Assembly (NCBI GenBank): GCA_007858575.1
Contig: CP042279.1
Location: 5,892,501 to 5,956,500 of the forward strand
DNA: 64,000 bases
Source: Streptomyces sp. WAC08241
Lineage (GTDB): Bacteria; Actinomycetota; Actinomycetes; Streptomycetales; Streptomycetaceae
Direction of reading: 5' to 3'
The stretch's first letter is position 1. Each line of letters begins with the position of its first letter. Below the pieces are notes generated by a model. That model was given only the letters and a program-made list of their open reading frames with translations, ran no database searches and was not told the DNA's origin. The position numbers were made by a program, and so were the translations under genes. Positions 18,933 through 28,433 of the stretch are shown piece by piece.

Positions 18933-19477
18933 ATGACGACCACCACGCCCTCCGCGACCGCCACGGAGCGGGACACCGCCGAGAAGAAGCGGGCCGTCTT
19001 CCGCGCACCGGTCCCCCAGGACGCGCCCGCCGTGTGGAAGATGGTCGAGGACACCCCCGGCCTGGACTCCAACAGCATCTACTACTACTCGCTGTGGTTC
19101 CGGGACTTCGCCGACGGTTCGCTGGTCGCGACCGTGGACGACGAACTCGTCGGCTTCCTCACCGGCTACCGCCGCCCCCAGGAGCCCGACACCTACTTCG
19201 TGTGGCAGACCGCCGTCAACCCGCGCCACGGCATCCCGTTCCTCGGCGTCAAGCTCTTCCAGGAGGCGGCCGACCAGCAGGTGGCCGACGGCGCCCGGTA
19301 CGTCGAGGCCACCGTCTCCGCCGAGAACAAGGCGATCATCATGGTGCTGAAGCAGTACGCGAAGAAGCACTCGGCCCCCGTCGAGACCCGTGTGCTCTTC
19401 CCCGGCTCCTCTTCGCGGACGGCGAGGACCACCACGACGAGGTCCTCTACCGCATCGGCCCGCTGACCGCCGGCTGA
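18933..19477 (+). CDS. ectA: Diaminobutyrate acetyltransferase (EctA-like)
   Basis: GNAT enzyme that N-acetylates diaminobutyrate for ectoine formation. Signature stretches: FRAPVPQDAPAVWKMVEDTPGLDSNSIYYYSLWFRDF, GFLTGYRRPQEPDTYFVWQTAVNPRHGI, LGVKLFQEAADQQVADGARYVEATVSAENKA and LFADGEDHHDEVLYRI, all typical of EctA. About 181 residues with a Thr-rich N-terminal extension. ATG 18933 follows GAAAGG. One indel lies near 19410. It lies between the EctB homologue and the P450 operon. Confidence 0.88.
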
Positions 19478-19537
19478 ACCGGGCCGCCCGTCACCGGCCC
19501 GAGCAGCACCGCATCCGACGACAGGGAGCCGACCACC

Positions 19538-20835
19538 ATGACCACGCGACCCACGACGACCGCGCAACCCACGACGACCGCGCAACCCGCGACGACCGCG
19601 CAACCCACGCCATCGCACCTCGACATCGGCGACACCCGCTTCCGCATGGACTCCGAGGAGGTGCGGAAGGCACGGGACGCCCACTGGTACGCACGTACGG
19701 ACTGGGGCATCGCCGTCCTGCGGTACGAGGACAGCACCGCCCTCCTGAAGAGCCCCCTGCTGACGCAGGGGTCGGCCAAGTGGCCCGCCCAGCACGGAGT
19801 CGTCGAAGGACACTTCGACGAGTGGTGGCGGAAGACCCTGCTGGTGCTGGAGGGCGACGAGCACCACAGGATCCGCCGCCTGGTGAACCCTGCCTTCTCG
19901 GCGCGCCGCGTGGCGCCCCTGCACGCGAAGTTCCAGGCCCTGGCGGACGGCCTGGTGGACGAGTGGATCGACGACGGGCGCACCGAGTTCGCGAGCCGGT
20001 TCGCCGCGCCGTACGCGACCCGGATCCTGTGCGTGATGCTGGGCATCGACGAGGGCGACTGGAAGAAGATCCACGAACTCGCCTCCACGATCGGCCTCGG
20101 CCTCGGCGTCACCATCCAGGAGAACATCGCCCGGATCGACCGGGCCGTCGTCGAACTGACCGAGTACGCCGAGTCCCTGGTCCGCAGCCGCAGGGAGTCC
20201 CCCAGGGCGACATCCTGAGCACCCTCGTGGAGACGAGGGACGAGGACGCGGGCAAGCTCTCCGACGAGGAGCTCATCAACCTCGTCATCCTGCTGATCTT
20301 CGCGGGCATCGACACGACCCGGAACCAGCTCTCCCTGGCCGTCCAGGCGTTCGCCGAGCAGCCCGACCAGTGGGAGAAGCTGGCGTCGGACCCCGAGCGC
20401 TACTCCGCCGCGGCGACCGAGGAGGCGCTGCGCGTCAACCCGATCGGCCGCTGGATCTCGCGCGAAGCGGCGGAGACGTTCCGGTACAAGGAGCGCACGA
20501 TCGAGAAGGGGACCACGCTCCACCTCTTCACCAAGACGTCGGGCACCGACCCGGCCGCGTTCGACGACCCCGACCGCATCGACCTCGACGCCGAGCGCCC
20601 CCGCACTTCGCGTTCGGCGGCGGACTGCACCACTGCCTGGGGCACTTCGTCGCCCGCGCGGACATCGGAGTGGCCCTCTCGACGCTGGCCACGCGGCTGA
20701 CCGACCTGCGCGTGGAGGACGACGCCGAGTGGCTGCCCGACTCCGGCAACACGGGCGGTCGCGCTGCCCCTCACGTTCACCCCGCGTTCCCGTACCGCGT
20801 TCCCGAACCGCGCTTCCGATCGGAGGAATCCATGA
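19538..20835 (+). CDS. Cytochrome P450
   Basis: Bacterial class I P450 mono-oxygenase of about 430 residues. Hallmarks: I-helix AGIDTTRNQLS (near 20305), the K-helix ExxR in EEALRVNP, the PERF-region D-x-ER and the haem loop FGGGLHHCLGH with the axial Cys (near 20625). The N-terminus carries three 18-bp tandem repeats encoding TTTAQP units (19548-19605). Indels lie near 20195, 20600 and 20765. The corrected C-terminus ends DRRNP, with TGA overlapping the ferredoxin ATG. Its redox partners follow directly, so a complete electron chain is encoded. It probably oxidises an ectoine-type or carrier-bound intermediate (inference). Confidence 0.9.
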
Positions 20836-21029
20836 AGATCATCGTTGACGAGGGCAAGTGCCAGAACCACGGCCTGTGCGCCATCTCGGCGCCGGACCAC
20901 TTCGAGCTCGACGCCGAGGGGAAGCTGACGTACCGGGAGACGTTCGGCGAGGAGGACCTCGACGCGGTCGAGGACGCGGTCGACTCGTGCCCCCTCCAGG
21001 CGATCGTCGCGGACCGTGACGCCGCATGA
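20832..21029 (+). CDS. Ferredoxin, 3Fe-4S type, P450 partner
   Basis: 65 residues. The cluster-binding pattern CQNHGLC (C-x5-C) and a distal SCP cysteine give three ligands, typical of the 3Fe-4S ferredoxins that serve Streptomyces P450s. It starts MKIIVDEGK and ends VADRDAA. ATG 20832 overlaps the P450 stop and has GGAGGAATC upstream. It passes electrons from the downstream reductase to the P450. The reading frame is intact. Confidence 0.92.
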   Translation: MKIIVDEGKCQNHGLCAISAPDHFELDAEGKLTYRETFGEEDLDAVEDAVDSCPLQAIVADRDAA

Positions 21030-22266
21030 CCGGCGCGGCGCCGCGCATCGGCATCGTCGGCTCCGGCATAGCCGGCCTGCGGGCTGCCCAATCGGTCCTC
21101 GCCCATGAGACCGGTGCCAGGATCACCGTCTTCGGGGACGAGGCCCACCGCACGTACAACCGGCCGGGGCTCACGAAGAAGCGGTACCCGCCGTCGGCCG
21201 GCTCGGGGCGGCCCTCGCCGAGGACCTGAGGGTCGCGGGGGCCGAGACCGGCGCGCTCGACTGGCGCCTCGGCACCCGCGTCGAGGCGGCGGACCTGCGC
21301 GACGGGGTCCTGCACCTGAGCACCGGCGGGACCTTCGCCTACGACGGCCTGGTCGTCGCCTCGGGGGTCCGCCCGCGGACCACCACAGCCGGCGGCGACG
21401 AGGAGTGCGCCCGGCACGTGCACAGGACGCTGCGCGGCCTGGACGACGCGCACTCCCTCCACCGGGAGCTCCACAGGAGGGAGTCGGTGACGATCGCGGG
21501 CGCCGGGTTCGTCGCGTGCGAACTGGCCTCGCTCGCCGCGGAGTACGGCTGCGACGTGGTCATGCTCGAAGCGAGGGGGCACGGGCCCTTCGAGGGCGTC
21601 CTGGGCGGGGACGTCGCCCGCGCGCTCGCGCGGTGGGTCACCGCGCACGGCGTCACCCTGCTGACGGGCGGGGCCGCGGAGGAACTCCTCTGCGACCGCT
21701 CGGGGAGGCCGCCCGGAGGCGGACGCCCGGCGCCGCCCCCGGGGCGGCGTCCGAACGGCCGCTCTTCATCGAGGCCATCGGCAGCGTCCCCAACGTGGAA
21801 TGGCTGGACGGGAACGGCCTGGACCTGTCCGACGGGATACGGGTCGACGCGCACATGCGCGTACCGGGGCGCGAGGGCGTCTTCGCGGCCGGTGACGTCG
21901 CCCGCTATCCCGACCCGTGGGGCGCGGAGAACCCGACCCGCGTGGAGTTCTGGAAGAACGCGATCGACACCGGCACCATCGCCGGAAGGCGCTGGCGTCG
22001 TCCCTGGGACACGAAGCGAGGACGCCCGGGATCGCGTACTTCCCCAGCACGGTCACCGAGATGTTCGGACTCCGCGTCCAGATCGCGGGAAACCCCAGGA
22101 ACGCGGACTCCGTGGAGATCGTCCGCGGTGACCTCGAACGCCCCGGTGACGGCGTCCTCGTCGCGTACCTGCGGGAGGGCGTGAACGTCGGGGCGGCCTA
22201 CCTGGACGAGGGGCCCGGTTCAACCGCCTCTACATCGAGCTCCTGAGGTCGCTGAGAGCGCGCTAG
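21026..22266 (+). CDS. FAD-dependent NAD(P)H-ferredoxin reductase
   Basis: Pyridine-nucleotide disulfide-reductase-fold reductase of about 410 residues. The FAD site IGIVGSGIAGLRAAQSVL (GxGxxG) is at the N-terminus, the NAD(P) site VTIAGAGFVACELASLAAEYG near 21490-21545, and the second FAD contact GVFAAGDVARYPDP near 21875-21915. The start overlaps the ferredoxin (ATGA). Indels lie near 21215, 21700, 22005 and 22215. The C-terminus restored from the last frame is NRLYIELLRSLRAR with TAG 22264-22266. It completes the P450 electron chain. Confidence 0.85.
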
Positions 22267-22288
22267 CCCGTCGCTTTCGCCCTGTCCG

Positions 22289-22332
22289 CCACCACACCGG
22301 CACCACACCGTCACCACACCGTCACCACACCG
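22289..22332 (+). repeat. 11-bp tandem repeat upstream of the ectC homologue
   Basis: Four copies of a CACCACACCGT-like 11-bp unit lie end to end, about 30 bp before the ectC start codon. 11 bp is one helical turn, so a DNA-binding role is possible; a simple expansion is equally possible. Confidence 0.7.
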
Positions 22333-22361
22333 GGAATCCGAGAAGGATCAGGAGGAACATC

Positions 22362-22770
22362 ATGCAGGTTCGCAGGATTTCGGAGATCGAAGGCACCGAC
22401 CGCGATGTCACGGCGGCGAGCGGCGCGTGGCGCAGCAAGCGCATCCTGCTGGCTTCGGACGGATTCGGGTACTCGGTCTCCGAGACCGTCGTGTACGCCG
22501 GAACCGAGACCGACATCTGCTACGCGAACCACGTGGAAGCCGTCTTCTGCGTCTCCGGAAGATGATCCTGGTCGACCGCGACGAGGGCGAGGAACACGTC
22601 ATCACGCCCGGCACCCTCCACATCCTCGACGACGCCGACAACCACACGATCAAGCCCGTCGAGGACAGCACGTTCCTGTGCATCTTCACCCCGCCCTCAC
22701 CGGCCGTGAGGACCACGACGAGAACGGGGTCTATCCGCTGATGACGGACGAGATGGTGGAGGCCGGGTAG
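22362..22770 (+). CDS. ectC: Ectoine synthase-like cupin (EctC family) with an altered metal ligand
   Basis: About 136 residues. It aligns along its length with EctC: RRISEIEGTDRDVTAASGAWRSKRILLASDGFGYSVSETVVYAGTET, NHVEAVFCVSG and TPPLTGREDHDENGVYPL. The family's active-site Glu in NHVEAV and the distal His in DDADNH are present. The position that is Tyr in the usual PGTLYALD motif is His here (PGTLHILD). In characterised EctC the Glu-Tyr-His set binds iron, from my knowledge of the family. ATG 22362 has a strong GGAGGAAC. Indels lie near 22560 and 22700. It may cyclise N-acetyl-diaminobutyrate or a modified analogue. Confidence 0.82.
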
Positions 22771-22811
22771 GCCTTCCGCCGTCGTCCTCGGTCAGCAGTC
22801 CTCCGCCTTCC

Positions 22812-23618
22812 TCAACAGTCCTGGCGGCGCAGGGCCAGGTGGGCGCCGGCGGCCGTCAGGGCCGCCCAGAGGAGGAGGACGGCGCCGCCCGCCGCCGGGG
22901 AGAGGTCGCCCGCTTCCTGGTGGGTCTGCATCAGGCGCAGGCCCGCGCGGTCCGGGAGCAGGCGGGCCAGGGAGCGGAGCTCCGGCGTCGCGGCGAGGGC
23001 GCCCGAGACGACGAAGAGGAGCGGCAGGAGCACACCGAGGGCGGCGAGGGAGCGGCGGACCACGAAGGTCAGCGCCCCCGCGAGGACCGCGAGCAGGCCC
23101 GCGTACGCCCCCGCCCCGGCCAGGGCCCGTACCGCCTCCGCGTGCAGCGGGGCCGGCGCGCCGAGGGCGGCGCTCCCGGCGAACAGGGCGACGGCGCCGG
23201 TGACCAGGCCCCAGACGAGACCCGTCGTGCCGAGCGCGGTCAGCTTGGCCGCGAGCAGCCGGCCCCGGCGCGGCACGGCGGCGAGGCTGGTGCGGATCAT
23301 CCCGGTGCCGTACTCGCCGCCGACCGCCAGCACTGCCAGCACGACCAGCGGCACCTGGCCGAACTGGAGGCCGGTGAAGGAGAGACCCACGGGGTCGAGC
23401 GCGTGCTGCCGGGCGGGGTCCGCACGGCGGAACTCGGGGCCGACGAGCGCGCAGAACAACAGGCTCACCAGCACGGTGAGCGCGCAGCCGAGGGCGAGCA
23501 GGGCCCAGGTGGAGCGCAGCGAGCGGAGCTTCGCCCACTCGGCGGCCAGGAGGTCGGCCGGACGTCCGGACCGGGCGCCGGGCCCGTGCGGGCCGTCCGT
23601 CCCGTGGGGGTCACGCAT
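22812..23618 (-). CDS. ABC transporter permease, last gene of the bacteriocin operon
   Basis: About 268 residues with six hydrophobic segments, of the ABC-2 type seen in antibiotic self-protection pumps. It starts MRDPHGTDGPHG, followed by LLAAEWAKLRSLRSTWALLALGC and EYGTGMIRTSLAAVPRRGRLLAAKL, both typical of Streptomyces ABC-2 permeases. ATG 23618 overlaps the TGA of the ATPase at 23613-23611 if one C is restored in the run near 23620. It should pair with the ATPase at 24554-23611 for export or immunity. Confidence 0.82.
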   Translation of the reverse strand: MRDPHGTDGPHGPGARSGRPADLLAAEWAKLRSLRSTWALLALGCALTVLVSLLFCALVGPEFRRADPARQHALDPVGLSFTGLQFGQVPLVVLAVLAVGGEYGTGMIRTSLAAVPRRGRLLAAKLTALGTTGLVWGLVTGAVALFAGSAALGAPAPLHAEAVRALAGAGAYAGLLAVLAGALTFVVRRSLAALGVLLPLLFVVSGALAATPELRSLARLLPDRAGLRLMQTHQEAGDLSPAAGGAVLLLWAALTAAGAHLALRRQDC

Positions 23619-24554
23619 GGGCGGGGCCGCCTTCCGGGAGTCGGGGCGCGTCGTCGGTTCCGTGGAGCGGTACTCCACCGCCTCCGTCGTCAGGCGCAGG
23701 TACGCCTCCTCCAAGGAGGGCCGCAGGGGGTGAGTTCGTGCACGCCGTACGCGTTCTGGGCCGCGAGGTCGCCGATGCGGGCGCTCGTCAGGCCCGTCAC
23801 GGTCGCCCGGTGCGCGGAGTCGTGCACCACCCGCGCGCCCTCCGCCCGCAGCACGGGGACAGTTCGGCGAGCCGGGGCGTGACCAGGCGCACGGGCGGCA
23901 GCTCCGTTTCGAGGAGCGAGGCGATGCCGCCGTCGGCGAGCACCCGGCCCCGGCCGATCACCAGGACGTGGTCGGCGGTGACCGCCATCTCCTGCATGAG
24001 GTGGCTGGAGACCAGGACGGTGCGGCCCTCGTCGGCGAGGGAGCGCAGCAGGCCGCGCAGCCACTGGATGCCCTCGGGGTCGAGGCCGTTCATGGGCTCG
24101 TCGAGGAGCAGCGCCCCGGGGTCGCCGAGCATCGCGACGGCGATGCCGAGCCGCTGCCGCATGCCGAGCGAGAAGCCCCGCACGGGACGCCGCGCGGCCG
24201 GGCCGAGGCCCACCAGGTCCAGGACCTCGTCCACGCGCGCCCCGGGGATCCGGTGGGTGCGCGCCAGCCAGGAGAGGTGGGCGCGGGGCTGCGCGCGGGA
24301 TGGCAGGCCGACGCGTCGAGCAGCGCGCCCACGGACCGCAGCGGGTCGCGGAGTTCGGCGTAGCGGACGCCGTGCACGAGGGCGCTGCCCGCGTCCGGGG
24401 TGCCCAGGCCGAGGACCATGCGCAGGGTGGTGCTCTTGCCCGCGCCGTTGGGCCCCAGGAACGCCGTGACGCGGCCCGGCACGGCCGTGAACGACAGGCC
24501 GTCCAGGACGCGGCGCCCGCCGTACGCCTTCACGAGACCGTCGACCTCGATCAC
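23611..24554 (-). CDS. ABC transporter ATP-binding protein (BcrA-like)
   Basis: About 310 residues. Walker A is GPNGAGKSTT, the signature is FSLGMRQRLGIA (LSGGQ variant), Walker B is ALLLDEPMNGLDPEG and the switch is VLVSSHLMQEM. The C-terminal extension includes RAEGARVVHDSAHRATVTGLTSARIGDLAAQNAYGVHELTP, then SLEEAYLRLTTEAVEYR, as in bacitracin/daunorubicin-type ATPases. GTG 24554 overlaps the previous stop (GTGA). Indels lie near 24290, 23860, 23730 and 23620. It is the partner of the permease at 23618-22812. Confidence 0.85.
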
Positions 24555-25184
24555 GCGCCGTCCTCCGTCGCTCCCGCGGCCGTCGTTCCCACGGCCAGGG
24601 TGCTGTCCACCAGGCCGGCCACCGAGCGGTCGGAGTGCGAGACGACGACGAGGGTGTGGCCTCGGCCCGCCAGCGGGCGAGGTCGTCGCGCACCGTCCGC
24701 TCGGCGTTCGCGTCGAGGCCGTTGAACGGCTCGTCGAGCAGCACCAGGCGCGGTTCGTGCGCGGTGGCGCAGAGGTGGCCGAGCTTCTTGCGCTGCCCCA
24801 GGAGAGTTCGCCGACGAGCACGTCGAGGCGGTCGTCGAGCTCCAAGGCGGCGGCGCGCTCCCGCAGGTCTCGGACGCGCAGCCCCCACACGCCCGCGACC
24901 AGGCACAACTGCTCGTCGGCCGTGAGGTGTTCGTACAGCGGCGGCGGCTCCTGGACGAAGCCGCGCAGGGCTCGTACGGCAGGGTCGGCGGGCGGGCGCC
25001 CGGCCACGGTGACGCGGCCCGCGTCCGGTGTGACGAGGCCCGCGATCACGCGCAGGAGCGTGCTCTTGCCGCTGCCGTTCGGGCCGGTGACGCGCACGGT
25101 CGCGCCCTCGGGCACGTGGGCGTCGTAGCCGCGCAGGACGTGTGCCTCGCCGCGGCGCACGTCGAGGTTCTCGATGTCGATCAC
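24551..25184 (-). CDS. ABC transporter ATP-binding protein, short type
   Basis: About 210 residues. Walker A is GPNGSGKSTLLR, Q-loop region FVQEPPPLYEHLT, a signature-like GELSWGQRKKLGHL, Walker B LVLLDEPFNGLDAN and switch VVVSHSDRSV. GTG 25184 (MIDIENLDVRRGEAHV) overlaps the permease stop (GTGA). Indels lie near 24800 and 24660. Small ATPases of this kind serve the multi-component exporters of circular bacteriocins. It likely couples to the large permease immediately upstream. Confidence 0.83.
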
Positions 25185-26944
25185 TGGGAGCTCCGGGGGT
25201 AGGCCCGCCCGCCCGCCCGGGGGCTTCGGCGGACGGGGCGGACGGGGTGGTCGATGCCGGCGGGACGGTCGACGCGGACGGCGCGGGTGAGCCGAGGTCG
25301 CCGCGTGCCGTGACGCGCAGGGCGGCCCACCCCGTCCCCAGGGCCGCGAGGAGTACGGCCCCGTGGACGAGGTCCGCGGCCGTGCCCGAGGCCACCGCGG
25401 CGCTCAGCGCGGCGCCCGCGGTGACCGGCGCGGTGAGGAGCGCGACGAGCACGCCCTCCGTGACCTCGGCGGCCGGGGCCCGGTGATCCGGCCCTCGGCG
25501 AACGCCTCGGAGCGGGGCACGCAGAAGTACGTGAGCACGACGGCCCACCCGGCGGCCAGGGCCACCACGGCGTGCGCGAGGACCACCCGCGCCCAGCCGG
25601 CCGGGCCGTGCACGCCGCACAGGGCCGCGACGCCCAGGCAGAACGGACCGGTCGTCGCGGCCACCGCGACCGAGGCGGTGACCGCCTTCGCCGCCACCCA
25701 GGCACCGGTGGGACGCGGCGACTGCCGCAGCGCCTCCCAGCACCCCCGGTCCGCCTCGATGCCGCAGACCTGCACGACCTCACCCGTCGTGATCAGCGCG
25801 GCGGCCACGCACAGCGCGCCCACGGCGGCGAACGGCAGCTCCCACGGCGGGCCCCCGAGGCGCAGGACGACGCCCAGGCACACCGCCCCGAGGAGCACGC
25901 CGAGCCGCTGGAGCCGCGCGAGTCCGCCCACCGTCTGCGGGTGCCCGCGCAGGAACCGCAGCCGGGTGACCCGTCCGACCAGGACGTACGGCGACGAGGA
26001 CCACGCCCCGCCGGTGCCGGCCGGGCGCCGGACGGCCGCCGGGCGCGCGGGATCCGTGCGCGCGTCGCGGCGCACGGTGGCGCGGACGCGCAGGACGGCC
26101 GTGGCGGCGAGGAGGAGGACGGCCAGCGCGTACGCCGCCGCGACCCGGCCGGCCTCCTCCGGCCGGTGGGCCACGGTCCACAGGTGGGGCGCGCGGCGGC
26201 GAGCGCGTCCCCGAGGAGCCGGGCCACGTCCTCCCGCGAGGGACCGTCGTCACCGGCCACGGCCCGTACGAAGGGGGCCGCCACGACCCCGGCGAGGCAG
26301 CCGGTCACCGCCGAGAGGAGCACGCGCGGCAGGTGCGGCAGGCGGACGACCCGCACCATCAGGGCCGTCACCAGGGCGACGTGCAGCGCCACGCCGGTCG
26401 CGGCCGCGCCCGCGCAGTGCAGCAGGAACACCGGCAGCAGCCGGCGGCCCTCCGCGCCCGCCGCGAGCCAGGGCGCCCCGACCGCGACGGCGGCGCACAG
26501 GACCAGGACGGCGATCCCGGCGGCGGGCAGCACGAGCCGGGCGGCGACGAGTTGGGCGCGGGACACCGGCAGCGTCCGCAGGACGTCCGCGTCGGGCGGG
26601 CTCACCAGGGCGCGGGCCTTCGCCGGTTCCGCGGTCATGACCTGGTGGAGGAGCCACAGCACGACGGGCGTCCACGTCCACGCGGCCAGCTCCGTCCGCA
26701 CCGCCGGGCCGGGCGGCACCAGGGCGCCGAGCGTGCGTCCCACGACGGTCAGCGCCCCGAGCCCCGCGGCGGCCCCGGCGCCGAGGACCGTCCACGCCGC
26801 CTTCCGCCGCCGCCGCGCCGACGGGCCCGCGCCGGCGAGGAGGTTGAGCCGCCTGCGGGTGTCGGCGAGGCAGAGCGCGAGGACGGTGCGGAACCGGGCC
26901 GGGTGCGCGTGCGGTGCGCGCGGCCGGGAGCGCGGTGGCGTCAC
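25181..26944 (-). CDS. Large multi-spanning membrane protein, ABC permease-like
   Basis: About 587 residues with 10-12 hydrophobic segments (for example RKAAWTVLGAGAAAGLGALTVVG, LVAARLVLPAAGIAVLVLCAAVAVG, VVLAHAVVALAAGWAVVLTYFC) and cytoplasmic Arg-rich loops. The region DVLRTLPVSRAQLVAARLVLP resembles permeases that act with small ATPases. GTG 26944 overlaps the previous gene's stop (GTGA). Indels lie near 26190, 25480 and 25220. The restored end is YPRSSQ with TGA overlapping the ATPase start. I cannot assign it to a narrower family. Confidence 0.72.
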
Positions 26945-27459
26945 GACGCCCCGCCGGTCCGCGTCCCGCCGAAGCGCTGCGCGGGGCACAGGAGGGTCGC
27001 CGGGACCACCAGGGCCACGAACAGCGCGGCGAGGGCCTTCGGGGCGGTCGCGGTCGGCAGGTACAGGCCGAGGACGCCGAGCGGCGCCCACCACAGCACC
27101 CCGCCCACGATCATCAGGACGCTGCCCCAGCGGGCGAGGGCGACCAGCAGCCCCAGGACGAGCAGGACGACGCCGCTGACCAGCCAGACCGCACCGAGGA
27201 GCTGGAGGACGTCCATGACGTCGTCCGGGTCGCCGCTCAGGTCGGCGGAGGCCGCCACGGCCCGCCGGGTCCCGTCCGCCGTGGCCCGGAAGACCGCGCC
27301 GTACGCCAGCGCGGTCGCTCCGGCCGCCGCCGCGAGCACCCCGCCCGCGATCCGCACCCCCGGCCGGGCGATGCCGTCCACGACCACCGTCCAGCAGCGC
27401 AGGGCGAAGCGGATCAGCTTGGGGTTCCCGAGGGTGTTGAAGAGGAGGCGGTGCAGCAT
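26941..27459 (-). CDS. Four-helix membrane protein of the bacteriocin operon
   Basis: 172 residues, intact frame. It starts MLHRLLFNTLGNPKLIRFALRCWTVVVDGI and has about four hydrophobic segments, including IAGGVLAAAAGATALAYGAVF, AVWLVSGVVLLVLGLLVALARW and VLMIVGGVLWWAPLGVLGLYLP. It ends GGTRTGGAS. There is no signal peptide or catalytic motif. It overlaps the next permease by 4 bp. Circular bacteriocin loci usually carry one or two such unrelated membrane proteins for immunity or maturation, so that is the inferred role. Confidence 0.65.
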   Translation of the reverse strand: MLHRLLFNTLGNPKLIRFALRCWTVVVDGIARPGVRIAGGVLAAAAGATALAYGAVFRATADGTRRAVAASADLSGDPDDVMDVLQLLGAVWLVSGVVLLVLGLLVALARWGSVLMIVGGVLWWAPLGVLGLYLPTATAPKALAALFVALVVPATLLCPAQRFGGTRTGGAS

Positions 27460-27500
27460 GGTTCTCCGAAGACGGGGCGGGCGGGGCGGGACCGGGACGG

Positions 27501-28433
27501 TCAGGACGGCAGCGACCACAGCGCGGTCGCGTACAGGACGGTGACCCCGGCCGCGACGGCGGCGGCACGCGGCAGGGCGGCCCGGCGGCGCGGCCCGTCA
27601 GGAGCAGCGCGCAGGGCAGCAGCGGCAGCCAGGCGTCGAGGTGCGTCACGGACGGCACGGCCCACGCCGTCGACTCGTCCGCGGCGAGCCGGAACAGGGT
27701 CCAACAGGTCAGCTTGGCGAGGACGAAGGCGATCCAGCCGAGCGTGTACGCCCGCCGCAGCGTGGTGAAGTCGGCGGGGAGGAGCGGTTTCCGGTCCCCG
27801 GGCAGCGGCAGGTGGCGCAGGCCGATCGCGCCGAGGACGCCCACGAGGACGCCGAGGACGCCGAGCGTCACGACGTTGGCGAGCGCGGTGGTCGTCCACG
27901 CGATGCCCGTTCCGATCCCGATCGCGCCGTCGGGCGCGTGGTCGACGCGTTCCAGGACGCGCGTGCGTATCTCGTCCCACAACGGGACGCCGAAGCCCAG
28001 GGTGGCGACGACGAGGGCGCAGACGCCGAGGGCGTGCCCGCGCCGGCCCGGGAGACGGGCGGCACCGGGGCCCGGAGCCCGTTCGCCGGGTCCGGTCCGG
28101 CACCGCCGTCGCTGCCGCCGTCGCCATGACGGGGCAGAGGCTCGGCTCCGCCGGCTTGCCCGATGCGGGTGCTTCCGCCGATGCGGTTGCTTCCGCCGGT
28201 GTGGCCGGTGTGATCGACGTGGCCGACATGGCCGGTGTGACTGAGGTGGCCGGTGTGATCGACGTGGCCGGTGTGGCCGACTTCGTCGACTTGACAGACT
28301 TCACCGGTCCGACAGACCCGGCCGGTTCCGCCGGACGACGGCCCCGGGCCTTCCTCTCCTCCCGTTCCCCCGTTCCCCCGTTCCCCCGCTCCTCCTCCGC
28401 GTTCCGCGCAGCAGTCCTCACGTGCTCACCCAT
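27501..28433 (-). CDS. Membrane protein with a long disordered, repeat-rich N-terminus
   Basis: About 310 residues. The N-terminal third is cytoplasmic, charged, then rich in Pro/Ala/Thr/Ser (SATPATSITPATSVTPAMS-like), encoded by imperfect 12-24-bp repeats at 28190-28300. The C-terminal part has about five hydrophobic segments, including IGIGTGIAWTTTALANVVTLGVLGVLVGVLGAIGL, YTLGWIAFVLAKLTCWTLFRL and AAVAAGVTVLYATALWSLPS. ATG 28433 overlaps the SpoIIM-like stop. Indels lie near 28060 and 27600. No family recognised. Its position inside the operon suggests maturation, transport or immunity. Confidence 0.6.
   Translation of the reverse strand: MGEHVRTAARNAEEERGNGGTGEREERKARGRRPAEPAGSVGPVKSVKSTKSATPATSITPATSVTPAMSATSITPATPAEATASAEAPASGKPAEPSLCPVMATAAATAVPDRTRRTGSGPRCRPSPGPARARPRRLRPRRRHPGLRRPVVGRDTHARPGTRRPRARRRDRDRNGHRVDDHRARQRRDARRPRRPRGRPRRDRPAPPAAARGPETAPPRRLHHAAAGVHARLDRLRPRQADLLDPVPARRGRVDGVGRAVRDAPRRLAAAAALRAAPDGPRRRAALPRAAAVAAGVTVLYATALWSLPS

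Noticed and set aside
9425..22770. Ordinary ectoine/hydroxyectoine operon
   Set aside because: Gene order is broken up, with carrier-protein and P450 genes translationally coupled to the ect homologues. Ordinary ectoine synthesis does not account for them.
22812..23714. ATPase C-terminus fused to permease in one frame
   Set aside because: A one-C error near 23620 explains it. The ATG at 23618 and the overlapping TGA at 23613-23611 fit the operon's usual overlaps.
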